A stretch of DNA of 64,000 nt from Streptomyces sp. YIM 130001 (GTDB lineage Bacteria; Actinomycetota; Actinomycetes; Streptomycetales; Streptomycetaceae): contig NZ_KZ984548.1 in NCBI RefSeq assembly GCF_003574445.1, forward strand, positions 124,001 to 188,000, written 5' to 3'. Position numbers and translations under genes: made by a program. Positions 1 through 9,540 of this stretch are shown piece by piece. The notes under the pieces were generated by a model. The model was not told the DNA's origin. It saw only the letters and a program-made list of their open reading frames with translations, and did not search any database. The first letter of the stretch is position 1; each line of letters begins with the position of its first letter.

Positions 1-144
1 GTAGGGCAGGTACTCGAGCAGTACGGGCACCGGCTCGTCGGTCACCGGCCGCCAGACCCGCGCGTACAGCCGCGTCCCGTCGGGAAGCGGAATCCGGATG
101 TCCTCGTGGGTCGTCTCGTACGGGAAATCGGTGCGGATGCGCAT
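1..144 (-). CDS. CocE/NonD-type hydrolase, N-terminal fragment
   Basis: Only the first 48 codons are inside the window; the gene runs off the left edge. The reading MRIRTDFPYETTHEDIRIPL, followed by an LLEYLPY-like strand, matches the start of the CocE/NonD (X-Pro dipeptidyl-peptidase S15) hydrolase family. There the N-terminal beta strand, the D-G-T-R-L turn and the LLEYLPYR strand precede the alpha/beta-hydrolase core. The Ser-Asp-His catalytic residues lie outside the window, so substrate and activity cannot be judged. It lies downstream of the peptide transporter on the same strand, 26 bp away, so co-transcription and a role in peptide use are plausible inferences. Confidence 0.7.
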   Translation of the reverse strand, partial: MRIRTDFPYETTHEDIRIPLPDGTRLYARVWRPVTDEPVPVLLEYLPY

Positions 145-170
145 GGGTACCTCTGGGGAGCGTGGGGGGC

Positions 171-1679
171 TCAGTGGACGGGGTGCATGGTGCGGCGCAG
201 CCAGGGCGCCGCGGCGATCACGGCGACGCCGACCGCGACCGCGATGGCGCCGTTGACGCCGAAGTACATGGGGTGCGAGACGTCGTCGTAGAGCTTCACG
301 ACCTGCGCCTGGATGCCGTTGGCGAGGGCGAGGGAGAGGAACCAGAGCGCCATGGTCTGACTGGCGAAGGCCTGCGGCGCGAGCTTGGTGGTGGCCGACA
401 TGCCGGAGGTCTCGACGAGGATGTCACCGAGCCCGAGCAGCAGGTACGAGCCGACGATCCACCAGGCGGCCATCTTGAAGGTGTCGCTGTCGTGCCCCGA
501 GGTCGGCAGCGCCATCAGCATGAACGAGAGCCCGCCCAGGATCACCCCGTACGCGATCTTGTTGGAGGCGTGCGGCTGGCGGCGGCCCATCTTGACCCAA
601 AGGCCGGCCACCACCGGCGCGAGCAGCACCTCGAAGGCGCCGAGCGCCGAGGCGTACCAGCTGGCGGGGAAGTCGAAGCCGAGGATGTCGCTGCGGGCGT
701 TGGACGCGGCGAGCAGCATCATCGTCGAGTACGCCTGGAACAGGATGAAGTTGAACGCCACCGAGGCCAGGAAGAGCACCACGTAGGGCCGCAGCCGCCC
801 GCGTTCCTCGCCGCTGACCCGCGGGCTCTTGAACATCACGGCGAAGTACACGACGGGTGCGATTACCGAGATCAGGGTGAGCAGGTCGACGAACCGGCCC
901 ATGGTCAGCCAGCCGACCGCGGCGAGCAGCCCGGCGAGCACGGCGAAGCCCGCGGCACCGGCGGCCATCCAGATCACCGCGCGGCGCATCGCGTCCCGCG
1001 GCAGTGCGTACTCGGCCGATGCCTTGCGCCCCGCCAAGTGGCGGCGCCCGGCCACGTACTGGACGAGTCCGAAGGTCATACCGATCGCGGCGGCGGAGAA
1101 GCCCCAGTGCCAGCCGCGGTGGTCGCCGAGCCAGCCGGTGATCAGCGGGCCGAGGAACGCACCGATGTTGATGCCCATGTAGTAGAGCGCGAAGCCGGCG
1201 TCGCGGCGCTCGTCCTCGGTGCGGTAGAGCTTGCCGACCATGCTGGCCACATTGGGCTTGAGCAGCCCGGTGCCGGCGCTGATCAGGCCGAGTCCGACCC
1301 AGGTCATCGCGTCGGTGGGCACGGCCATCGCGTAGTGCCCGCAGGCGATCAGGATGCCGCCCCACAGGACGGCGCGGTACGAACCGAGGATGCGGTCGGC
1401 CAGCCAGCCGCCGCCGACCGACACCAGGTAGACCAGCGTTCCGTACGCGGCCGAGACCGAGGCGGCGGTGCCCGGGTCCATGCCCATGCCGCCGTTCGCG
1501 ACCTTGTCCGCGAAGTAGAGGACGAGGATGGCCTGCATGCCCAGGAAGGAGAAGCGTTCCCACACTTCGAGACCCGACAGGGTCAGCAGACCGCGTGGCT
1601 GCCCGAAGAAGGCGTGGTCGTCGTGGTCGCCGTCGGGCTCCGGTTCGGTAGGCGGCGTGGCCTCGGAGGTGGTGCTCAA
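171..1679 (-). CDS. POT/PTR-family proton-coupled oligopeptide symporter
   Basis: About 502 residues and roughly 12–14 membrane segments. Family marks visible in order are the E-V-W-E-R-F motif in helix 1 (the POT ExxERF proton-coupling motif, here followed by FLG instead of the usual YYG), GTGLLKPNVASMVG, and the YMGINIGAFLGP PTR2 signature. POT transporters import di- and tripeptides with protons through the cytoplasmic membrane. I chose the TTG at 1679 because GGAG lies eight bases upstream and the protein then begins STTSEATPP; an ATG at 1799 would add 40 residues unlike the family. The hydrolase fragment downstream could process imported peptides (inference). Confidence 0.88.
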   Translation of the reverse strand: MSTTSEATPPTEPEPDGDHDDHAFFGQPRGLLTLSGLEVWERFSFLGMQAILVLYFADKVANGGMGMDPGTAASVSAAYGTLVYLVSVGGGWLADRILGSYRAVLWGGILIACGHYAMAVPTDAMTWVGLGLISAGTGLLKPNVASMVGKLYRTEDERRDAGFALYYMGINIGAFLGPLITGWLGDHRGWHWGFSAAAIGMTFGLVQYVAGRRHLAGRKASAEYALPRDAMRRAVIWMAAGAAGFAVLAGLLAAVGWLTMGRFVDLLTLISVIAPVVYFAVMFKSPRVSGEERGRLRPYVVLFLASVAFNFILFQAYSTMMLLAASNARSDILGFDFPASWYASALGAFEVLLAPVVAGLWVKMGRRQPHASNKIAYGVILGGLSFMLMALPTSGHDSDTFKMAAWWIVGSYLLLGLGDILVETSGMSATTKLAPQAFASQTMALWFLSLALANGIQAQVVKLYDDVSHPMYFGVNGAIAVAVGVAVIAAAPWLRRTMHPVH

Positions 1680-1951
1680 GGGGGCTGCTCCAGCCTGGTG
1701 GACGGTACGAACCCATTCCGGTTGATCCGAAGATACCGGTGGTGCCGGAAGGACGCCCGGGCTCGTCCTGCCTCCCCGAGTCGGACAGGTGCTCGCCATG
1801 ATCGAAACGCGACCGGATACGCTGAGTTGATTGATGGCAGCGACACATCGACAAACCGCGGCGTCGCGTGTGTGATCTACGTGTGATTCGGCCTCGGGTC
1901 GTCAGCAAGCTCGAGTTGTCAGCAGGCAGTCAGCAGACAGGAGAACCCCTC

Positions 1952-2962
1952 GTGACCGTCGTCGGGCCGTTCGGGCTGAGCGTGCGGGACCAGGCCCTCG
2001 AAGCCGATGTCCAGGCGGGCCTCACAGCTGTCGAGGAGGGTCTGCTGGAGGCCACCAAGAGCGAGGTCCCCTTCATCACGGAGGCGGCCCAGCATCTGGT
2101 GCGCGCCGGAGGCAAACGCTTCCGCCCCCTCCTGGTGATGCTGGCCTCCCAGTTCGGCGACCGCTACGCGCCGGGCATCGTCCCGTCCGCTGTCGTCGTG
2201 GAGCTCACCCATCTCGCGACGCTCTACCACGACGACGTGATGGACGAGGCGGACGTACGCCGCAGTGTGCCCAGCGCCAACGCCCGCTGGGGCAACTCGG
2301 TCGCCGTACTCACCGGCGACTTCCTCTTCGCCCGCGCCTCGCACATCCTGGCCGACCTCGGTCCCGAGGCCGTCCGTATCCAGGCCGAGGCCTTCGAACG
2401 CCTCGTCACCGGCCAGATCCTGGAGACGGCGGGCCCGCGCGACGGCCGCGACCCGATCGACCACTACCTCGATGTGATCGGCGGCAAGACCGGCTCGCTG
2501 ATCGCCGTCGCCGGCCGCTTCGGCGCGATGATGTCGGGCGCCGACGAGACGGTCGTGGACGTCCTCACCCAGTACGGCGAACGCCTCGGCGTCGCCTTCC
2601 AGCTCGCCGACGACGTCCTCGACATCGCCTCGGACTCGCGCGAGTCGGGCAAGACGCCCGGCACCGACCTGCGCGAGGGCATCCCGACGCTGCCCGTACT
2701 GCACCTGCGGGCGCAGGCCGCGGCCCACGGCCGGCCGCAGGACGTGGCACTCTGCGAGCTGCTCGACGGCGATCTGACCGACGACGCACGGCTGGCGGAG
2801 GCTCTCGAGGGCCTGCGCGTCCACCCGGCCCTCGAACAGGCCCGCCGCGACACCGTCCGGTACGCGGAGGAGGCCCGCGCCGCACTGGCCCCGCTCCCCG
2901 ACTGCGACGCCAGGGCGAGCCTGGTGGAGCTGTGCGACGCGGTGGTGCACCGGGCAGGGTGA
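1952..2962 (+). CDS. Long-chain polyprenyl (hepta/octaprenyl) diphosphate synthase
   Basis: A 336-residue trans-isoprenyl diphosphate synthase of usual length. GGKRFRP at 53–59 binds isopentenyl diphosphate. The first aspartate motif DDVMD (94–98) is followed by the R-R pair, and the second is DDVLD (220–224). Bulky-residue rules for chain length cannot be settled by eye, but the long-chain class without an insertion in the first DDxxD fits a menaquinone side-chain synthase. The GTG at 1952 has AGGAG nine bases upstream; the longer open frame from 1868 lacks a site. A strong hairpin follows the stop, so it looks monocistronic. The product would supply quinone tails for the respiratory chain (inference). 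Confidence 0.9.
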   Translation: MTVVGPFGLSVRDQALEADVQAGLTAVEEGLLEATKSEVPFITEAAQHLVRAGGKRFRPLLVMLASQFGDRYAPGIVPSAVVVELTHLATLYHDDVMDEADVRRSVPSANARWGNSVAVLTGDFLFARASHILADLGPEAVRIQAEAFERLVTGQILETAGPRDGRDPIDHYLDVIGGKTGSLIAVAGRFGAMMSGADETVVDVLTQYGERLGVAFQLADDVLDIASDSRESGKTPGTDLREGIPTLPVLHLRAQAAAHGRPQDVALCELLDGDLTDDARLAEALEGLRVHPALEQARRDTVRYAEEARAALAPLPDCDARASLVELCDAVVHRAG

Positions 2963-2981
2963 AGCGTTCCTGCGTACGAGG

Positions 2982-3016
2982 CTGCCGTCGTGACCCCTAG
3001 GGGGTGACGACGGCAG
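2982..3016 (+). terminator. Hairpin terminator after the polyprenyl synthase
   Basis: Two 16-base arms (2982–2997 and 3001–3016) pair with one G·G mismatch around a three-base loop and are followed by TTGTG. The position 20 bases after the stop fits a Streptomyces-type terminator with little U-tract. Confidence 0.75.
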
Positions 3017-3218
3017 TTGTGCTGGTCGGCGGAGGCAGGTCCGGGTGGTGTCATCCCGTAGGTGTACAGGGAGTTGATCCCGGGGGCTGACGCTTCCGGG
3101 TGGCCGATTTGGTCGGATAGAGACACCCACTCCTTACCAATCCGGGTGACAATGGCGGCGCAGGGTGGACGAGTGCGCGCAAGGGAGAGGCCGCCGCCGA
3201 TCACGGAGGAAGGCACAC

Positions 3219-4439
3219 ATGGCACCGTACGAAACGTCAAGGACCACCGAGGAGGCCGACGACGTCGGCACCGGGCGCCGCAAGGTCACCCGTTACGTCG
3301 TCCCGGTCGCGGTGGCCGGAGTGGCGGCGGCGACCATCGGGCTCGTCCCGGCGCTCGCCGACTCCGGTGACCCCGATCTGCCCAAGATCACGGCCGAGGA
3401 GCTCGTCGAGAAGATCGCCGCATCCGACACCGAGCAGCTGTCCGGCAGCGTCAAGATCAGCACCGACCTGGGGATCCCGGCGCTCGGCGGCGCCGTCTCC
3501 TCGCTCGCCCCGGGCGGCGAGGGCGGGGACTCGTCCGCGGACCCGGAGTCTCGCCTGATGGAGCTGGCCTCCGGCACGCACACGCTGCGGGTCGCGGCCG
3601 ACGGCCCCGAGAAGCAGAAGCTGTCCATCGTGGACGACACGTCCGAGTACAGCCTGATCCGCAACGGCGAGGACGTCTGGGCGTACGACAGCGGCTCCGA
3701 CGAGGCGTTCCACGCCGAGGCGGGCAAGGAAGCGCGGGGCAAGGGCAAGCCCGAGAAGCTGCCCGAGGGTGCGCCGTCCACCCCGAAGGAGTTCGCCCAG
3801 GAGGCGCTGAAGGCGGTCGACGACACCACTGCGGTGACCGTCGACGGCACCGCGAAGGTCGCGGGGCGCGACGCGTACCAGCTGGTCATCAAGCCGAAGC
3901 AGTCCGGTTCGACGATCGGCTCGATCCGGATCGCGGTGGACGCGGAGAACGGCGTACCGCTGAAGTTCACGCTCAACCCGAGCAGTGGCGGCAAGGCGGC
4001 GATCGACGCGGGCTTCACCGACGTCGACTTCGCCAAGCCGGAGGGCAAGACCTTCGACTTCAAGCCGAACAAGGGCACGAAGGTCACCGAGGCGGACGAG
4101 GCCGCCAAGGAGCACAAGGGCCAGCGGCCCGAAGGCCCCGAAGACCTCGAGGGTCTCAAGGGCCTCGAAGGGATGAACGTGATCGGGAAGGGCTGGAGTT
4201 CGATCGCCAGCTTCGACACCGGCGCCTCGATGCCGAAGTCCGGGTCCGGTTCCGAGGACGTCCCGCCGGAGGCGGACAAGCTGCTGTCCGCGCTCGGCGA
4301 CCAGGTCAAGGGCGACTTCGGCACGGGCACGGTCTTCTCGACCCGCCTGGTCAACGCCCTGATCACCGACGACGGCAAGGTCTACGCCGGCGCGGTGGAC
4401 AAGGCCAGCCTGGTCAAGGCGGCGAACGCGGCGAAGTAG
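3219..4439 (+). CDS. Membrane-anchored LolA-like (DUF2092-type) protein
   Basis: A 406-residue protein with a short charged N-terminus, one hydrophobic segment at about 25–45 (VVPVAVAGVAAATIGLVPALA) that can be a signal peptide or anchor, then an extracytoplasmic domain. The TLRVAADGPEKQKLSIVDD, D-G-x-D-V-W-A-Y-D and late G-R-D-A-Y-Q-L-V elements are those of the LolA-like/DUF2092 fold found in Gram-positive outer-surface proteins. The ATG at 3219 follows GGAGGAAGG. In Streptomyces this family often sits beside ABC exporters, as here. The function is not known; lipid or hydrophobic cargo binding is only inferred from the fold. Confidence 0.72.
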   Translation: MAPYETSRTTEEADDVGTGRRKVTRYVVPVAVAGVAAATIGLVPALADSGDPDLPKITAEELVEKIAASDTEQLSGSVKISTDLGIPALGGAVSSLAPGGEGGDSSADPESRLMELASGTHTLRVAADGPEKQKLSIVDDTSEYSLIRNGEDVWAYDSGSDEAFHAEAGKEARGKGKPEKLPEGAPSTPKEFAQEALKAVDDTTAVTVDGTAKVAGRDAYQLVIKPKQSGSTIGSIRIAVDAENGVPLKFTLNPSSGGKAAIDAGFTDVDFAKPEGKTFDFKPNKGTKVTEADEAAKEHKGQRPEGPEDLEGLKGLEGMNVIGKGWSSIASFDTGASMPKSGSGSEDVPPEADKLLSALGDQVKGDFGTGTVFSTRLVNALITDDGKVYAGAVDKASLVKAANAAK

Positions 4440-4592
4440 CGCCTCCGCGGCGACTCGCGCCTCCACCCCGTGCGGGTGCCCCTCACGGGGCGCGCGCACG
4501 GGGTTTCGGTTTCGGCCGGTCCGGACGGCGGTCGGGGAAGCGTGCAAGGGTGCGGGAGCCGGGTCGCGGCGGCGGACAGGGGAGATGCGTTG

Positions 4593-5621
4593 ATGCGGAG
4601 CACGGGCGACGGGAACGGGCCGGGCGACGGCGAGGCGACGGCCGGTGCGGAGCGGGACGGCGGCGGATCCGGCGCCGAGGGCCGGCCCGCGCCCGTGATC
4701 GAGACGCGTGGGCTCAGCAAGCGGTACGGCGGCCAGCCGGCGGTCGACCGGCTCGACCTGTCGGTGCCGGCCGGCAGCGTCTTCGGCTTCCTCGGCCCGA
4801 ACGGCTCGGGCAAGACCACCACCATCCGCATGCTGATGGGGCTCATCGACCCCAGTGCCGGCACCGCCCGCGTACTCGGCCACCGGATGCCGGGCGCATC
4901 GCGCACCGTCCTGCCCCAGGTCGGCGCGCTGATCGAGGGCCCTGCGCTGTACGGCCACCTCTCCGGCCGGGACAACCTGGTGCGCTACGACAGCGCCGAC
5001 CCGACGGCCGACCCCCGCACCCGTAAGGCCCGGGTGGCCTCCGCACTCGACCGGGTCGGCCTGACCGCCGCGGCCGGCAAGAAGGCCAAGGCCTACTCGC
5101 TCGGTATGAAGCAGCGACTCGGCCTCGCGGCCGCCCTGCTCACCCCGCGCCGCCTCCTCGTACTCGACGAACCGACGAACGGGCTCGACCCGCAGGGCAT
5201 GCGGGAAATCCGCACTCTGGTCCGTGAGTTGGCCCGGGACGGCACGACCGTCTTCCTCTCCTCGCACCTCCTCGACGAGATCGAGCAGGTCTGCACACAC
5301 GCCGCGGTGATGGCCCGGGGACGGCTCGTCACGCAGGGCCCGGTCGAGGACCTCGCCGCGACCGCCCGCGGCCGGCTCGCGGTCACCACCCCCGATCCGG
5401 CCGACGCCGCCCGCGTACTGAAGGAGCACGCCGTGACCGGGATCGCCGTCGAGACCGCCGACCGGGTCACCGGCGACCCGCCGGCCGGCGGTGACCTGGC
5501 CGAGCTGAACGCGGCACTTGTCGGCGCCGGGGTGCGCGTACGCGGCTTCGGGCTCGAACGGGCCTCGCTCGAGGACGTGTTCATGCAGCTGACCGGGGAG
5601 GACTTCGATGTCACCGGCTGA
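4593..5621 (+). CDS. ABC transporter ATP-binding protein (DRA/CcmA type)
   Basis: A 342-residue ATPase. Walker A GPNGSGKT is at 68–75, the signature region reads YSLGMKQRLGLA (an accepted variant of LSGGQ), Walker B is LLVLDEPTNGLDP, and the H-loop follows in SSHLLDEI. The N-terminal 33 residues are glycine- and acid-rich and look disordered. The ATG at 4593 follows GGGGAG; the open frame reaches further upstream without a site. It overlaps the permease by 14 bp, so the two are translated together. The small exporter architecture (one ATPase and one six-helix permease) fits the drug/bacteriocin-export class; cargo unknown. Confidence 0.9.
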   Translation: MRSTGDGNGPGDGEATAGAERDGGGSGAEGRPAPVIETRGLSKRYGGQPAVDRLDLSVPAGSVFGFLGPNGSGKTTTIRMLMGLIDPSAGTARVLGHRMPGASRTVLPQVGALIEGPALYGHLSGRDNLVRYDSADPTADPRTRKARVASALDRVGLTAAAGKKAKAYSLGMKQRLGLAAALLTPRRLLVLDEPTNGLDPQGMREIRTLVRELARDGTTVFLSSHLLDEIEQVCTHAAVMARGRLVTQGPVEDLAATARGRLAVTTPDPADAARVLKEHAVTGIAVETADRVTGDPPAGGDLAELNAALVGAGVRVRGFGLERASLEDVFMQLTGEDFDVTG

Positions 5622-6510
5622 GACGGCGAACGACACCGGGCGGGCGGCTGCCGGGGACGAGCCCGGGATGCGCCGCAGGCTCTGGACGCTCGGGCTCTTC
5701 CGTTCCGAACTCACCACCACCTTCCGGCGCTGGCGCACGCTCGCCCTGCTCGGCGTACTCGCCGCCGTGCCCGTCCTGGTGGGCATCGCCGTGAAGATCG
5801 AGACGGGGGACGGTGGTTCGGCGGGCGGCGCCGGACAGGGGCCCGCGTTCATCGCGCAGATCACCAACAACGGCCTGTTCCTGGTGTTCACCGCGCTCGC
5901 TGCCACGCTGCCGTTCTTCCTGCCGATGGCCGTCGGCGTGGTGGCCGGGGACGGGATCGCGGGCGAGGCGAGCGCGGGTACGCTGCGCTATCTGCTGGTC
6001 GCGCCCGCGGGCCGCAGCCGGCTGCTGCTCGCCAAGTACGCGGCCACGATGGCGTTCTGCCTGGTGGCGACGTTGACCGTGGCGGTGTCCGCGCTGATCG
6101 TCGGGGCGCTACTCTTCCCGCTCGGGGAGCTCACCACCATCTCGGGGACCCGGATCAGCTTCTCCGAAGGGCTGTGGCGCGCGCTGCTGATCGCGCTGGT
6201 GGTGGCGGTCTCGCTGATCGGTCTCGCGGCGCTCGGTCTGTTCGTCTCCACCCTCACCAACAGCGGGATCGCGGCCATGGCGACCACCGTCGGACTGCTG
6301 ATCACCGTGCAGATCCTGGACACGATCCCGCAGTTGGACGCGCTGCACCCGTATCTGTTCTCGCATCACTGGCTGTCCTTCGCGGATCTGATGCGTGAAC
6401 CGGTGTACTGGGACGACGTGGTGAGCAATCTGCAGCTGCAGGGGGTGTACGCGGCGGTCTTCGGGTCGGCCGCGTGGGCCCGCTTCACGACGAAGGACAT
6501 CACGGCGTGA
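5608..6510 (+). CDS. ABC-2 type permease
   Basis: A 300-residue integral membrane protein with about six hydrophobic segments, beginning with a helix near residue 50 (LALLGVLAAVPVLVGIAV) and ending with helices around 165–265. The G-E-x-S-A-G-T-L-R motif after the second helix is the usual ABC2_membrane coupling element (DGIAGEASAGTLRYLLVAP). Its ATG at 5608 lies inside the ATPase gene, with GGGGAGG eight bases upstream, which supports translational coupling. It forms the membrane pore of the exporter with the preceding ATPase. The next gene is convergent 58 bp away. Confidence 0.88.
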   Translation: MSPAETANDTGRAAAGDEPGMRRRLWTLGLFRSELTTTFRRWRTLALLGVLAAVPVLVGIAVKIETGDGGSAGGAGQGPAFIAQITNNGLFLVFTALAATLPFFLPMAVGVVAGDGIAGEASAGTLRYLLVAPAGRSRLLLAKYAATMAFCLVATLTVAVSALIVGALLFPLGELTTISGTRISFSEGLWRALLIALVVAVSLIGLAALGLFVSTLTNSGIAAMATTVGLLITVQILDTIPQLDALHPYLFSHHWLSFADLMREPVYWDDVVSNLQLQGVYAAVFGSAAWARFTTKDITA

Positions 6511-6568
6511 CCAAGCCCCGGTCGGGGCGTGACGGCGGGCCCACGCGGTGTGGGTCGTGCGCTTCGGC

Positions 6569-7723
<1,155 letters not shown>

Positions 7724-8911
7724 TCAGGAGGGCTGGACGTCGTCGAAGAGGGCCACGGCCTGGGACGGGTCGTCGCTCACGAGCCGTTCCAGACCGGCGA
7801 GCGTCATGGTCGCCCACCGGCCCGCCCGTGCCCACATGCTCTCCTCGAAGGCGCGGACCACGTCATCCAGTTCGTCCAGTTCGTCCAGGTCGTGCAGAGC
7901 ATCCTGGCTGCGGGCGGCGGCGATGGACTCGGCGAGTTCGGCGCCCTCCAGCATCGCGAGGTTCGCGCCCGCGCCCAGCGGGGGCATCAGATGGGCCGCG
8001 TCGCCCAGCAGCGTCACTCCGCGGACATGGGCCCAGGTGTGGGACGCGGGATGGGCGTGGACGGGGCGGACGACGAACGCCGTGCCGCGGCAGAGGAACT
8101 CGAGGACGGTGGGGGACCAGCCGTCGAACAGGGCCAGCAGGCTCGATCGCACGGCCTCGACGTCCGCCGGCTCCTGAAACGAGCGCTGAGCCGGGCCCGC
8201 GGGCCGGTCCGGTGCCGGATGCCAGTCCAGCGGTGCGCGGAACTTGGCGTACACCTTCACGTGGCCGTCGCTGTTGCGCTGGGCGACGATCGACCGGTTC
8301 ACGCCGTAGGCGGCCACGGAGCCGTCGCCGACGAGCTCGGCGAGGTCGCGGTGGCGGGTGTCGATGTCGTCCAGGGAGGACTCGACCAGGGTGACGCCGG
8401 TGTACTGCGGCGTCACGGACGAGAGCGCCGGGCGGACCCGGGACCAGGCGCCGTCCGCGCCGACGACGAGATCGAACGTCTCCTGCCGCCCGTCCGCGAA
8501 ACGGACCAGGACGCCGTCGCCGCCCCCGGGTACGACCTCGGTCACCGCACGCCCCCACGCGACGTCCATGGGGCCGAGCAGCAGGTCGCGGAGCTGTCCG
8601 CGGTCGATCTCGGGATTGGCCTGCTCGTCGGGATCCGGTTGCCAGTCGCGCAGGACCGTCCCGTCCGTGTCCAGGATGCGCATGGCCTGCCCCTCGGGGC
8701 GGGCCAGCTCCTGGAACTCCGCAAGCAGTCCTGCCTTCTCCAGCGCCAGCCGGCCCAGGCCCTCGTGCAGATCGAGCGTGCCGCCCGGCGGACGGGCGTC
8801 GCGAGAGGGATCGCGCTCGAGGACGGTCACGGGGTGACCGTGTCGGTGCAGGACGCGGGCGAAGGAAAGACCGGCGGGGCCGCTGCCGATCACAGCGATA
8901 CGGGGCGTCAT
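7724..8911 (-). CDS. FAD-dependent monooxygenase, TetX/PHBH-like
   Basis: A 395-residue class-A flavoprotein. The Rossmann GSGPAGLSFARVL motif is at 9–21. GGTLDLHEGLG, which is characteristic of TetX-like flavin monooxygenases, follows near 43, with the DG motif in VVGADGAWSRVR and the second FAD motif LLGDAAHLMPPLGAGAN near 310. Such enzymes hydroxylate aromatic or polyketide-like substrates with NAD(P)H and O2; the substrate is unknown, and tetracycline inactivation should not be assumed. There is no ribosome binding site before the ATG. Instead TACGTT (8920–8925 on this strand) ends eight bases upstream, so the mRNA is probably leaderless. Confidence 0.85.
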   Translation of the reverse strand: MTPRIAVIGSGPAGLSFARVLHRHGHPVTVLERDPSRDARPPGGTLDLHEGLGRLALEKAGLLAEFQELARPEGQAMRILDTDGTVLRDWQPDPDEQANPEIDRGQLRDLLLGPMDVAWGRAVTEVVPGGGDGVLVRFADGRQETFDLVVGADGAWSRVRPALSSVTPQYTGVTLVESSLDDIDTRHRDLAELVGDGSVAAYGVNRSIVAQRNSDGHVKVYAKFRAPLDWHPAPDRPAGPAQRSFQEPADVEAVRSSLLALFDGWSPTVLEFLCRGTAFVVRPVHAHPASHTWAHVRGVTLLGDAAHLMPPLGAGANLAMLEGAELAESIAAARSQDALHDLDELDELDDVVRAFEESMWARAGRWATMTLAGLERLVSDDPSQAVALFDDVQPS

Positions 8912-9068
8912 GGCGATACAACGTACGCCCCCTCACCGAGCCGGTCCCGGCCGGTCGGCGAACCGGGATCGGCAGGGGATCGGAGCCGGGAATCGGCGGG
9001 GGAGCCGGAACGCGGGGGTCCGGTGACGTGGAGGTGCCGGAACGCGACGGTCCGGTGCGGTGGCGCGG

Positions 9069-9518
9069 TCAGGCCACGCAGAACTCGTTGCCCTCCGGGT
9101 CCTGCAGGAGCGCCCACTGGCCGCCCTGCTCCTTGACGTCCCGTACGAACGTGGCGCCGAGGCCCTCCAGTCGGGCCACCTCTGCGGGCCGTCGGCCGCC
9201 GCCGGCGTGCAGGTCGATGTGCAGGCGGTTCTTGCCCGTCTTGGCCTCCGGCACCCGGTTGAACAGCAGTCGCCTGCCGAGGCCGGCGCCGCTGGACGCG
9301 TCGAACGGGTCGTCCGGGTGGCGGGCGCCCGCCGCGTCCCGCCAGGCCCGGCGGCCGTGGGCCTCGACGGTGATCTCGGCCGGGATCGCGCCCTGGCCGA
9401 GGAGTTGCTCGATCAGCGGGCTGTTGTCCTCCACCTCGTACCCCAGGGCCGCGGCCCAGAAGTCCGCCTGGGCGTGCGGGTCGGAGCAGTCGATCACGAG
9501 TTTCCACTGAAGTGTCAT
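9069..9518 (-). CDS. VOC-family (glyoxalase-like) protein
   Basis: A 149-residue protein with the Glyoxalase_6-like pattern common in Streptomyces. It starts LQWKLVIDCSDPHAQADFW, has HIDLHAGGG in the middle (paired beta-alpha-beta-beta-beta units) and ends WALLQDPEGNEFCVA. The fold usually binds a metal or small hydrophobic ligand and ranges from lyases to antibiotic-binding resistance proteins. It starts only 22 bp from the divergent CGNR gene with no room for a ribosome site, so it is probably leaderless (see 9519–9540). Function is not recognisable beyond the fold. Confidence 0.82.
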   Translation of the reverse strand: MTLQWKLVIDCSDPHAQADFWAAALGYEVEDNSPLIEQLLGQGAIPAEITVEAHGRRAWRDAAGARHPDDPFDASSGAGLGRRLLFNRVPEAKTGKNRLHIDLHAGGGRRPAEVARLEGLGATFVRDVKEQGGQWALLQDPEGNEFCVA

Positions 9519-9540
9519 GGTAACCGGTTATACTGGTTAC
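9519..9540. promoter_or_regulatory. Overlapping divergent leaderless promoters with palindrome
   Basis: Twenty-two bases separate two divergent ATGs. GTAACC (9520–9525) and GGTTAC (9535–9540) are inverted arms, with AACCGGTT at 9522–9529 inside. On the plus strand TATACT (9529–9534) is a -10 that places the transcript start at the A of the CGNR ATG; on the minus strand TATAAC (9532–9527) does the same for the VOC gene. The dyad covers both -10s and would suit a repressor. Confidence 0.6.

Noticed and set aside
162..1886. A 574-codon plus-strand frame over the POT transporter
   Set aside because: Composition is low-complexity His/Gly/Arg/Glu; the transporter motifs on the other strand are unmistakable.
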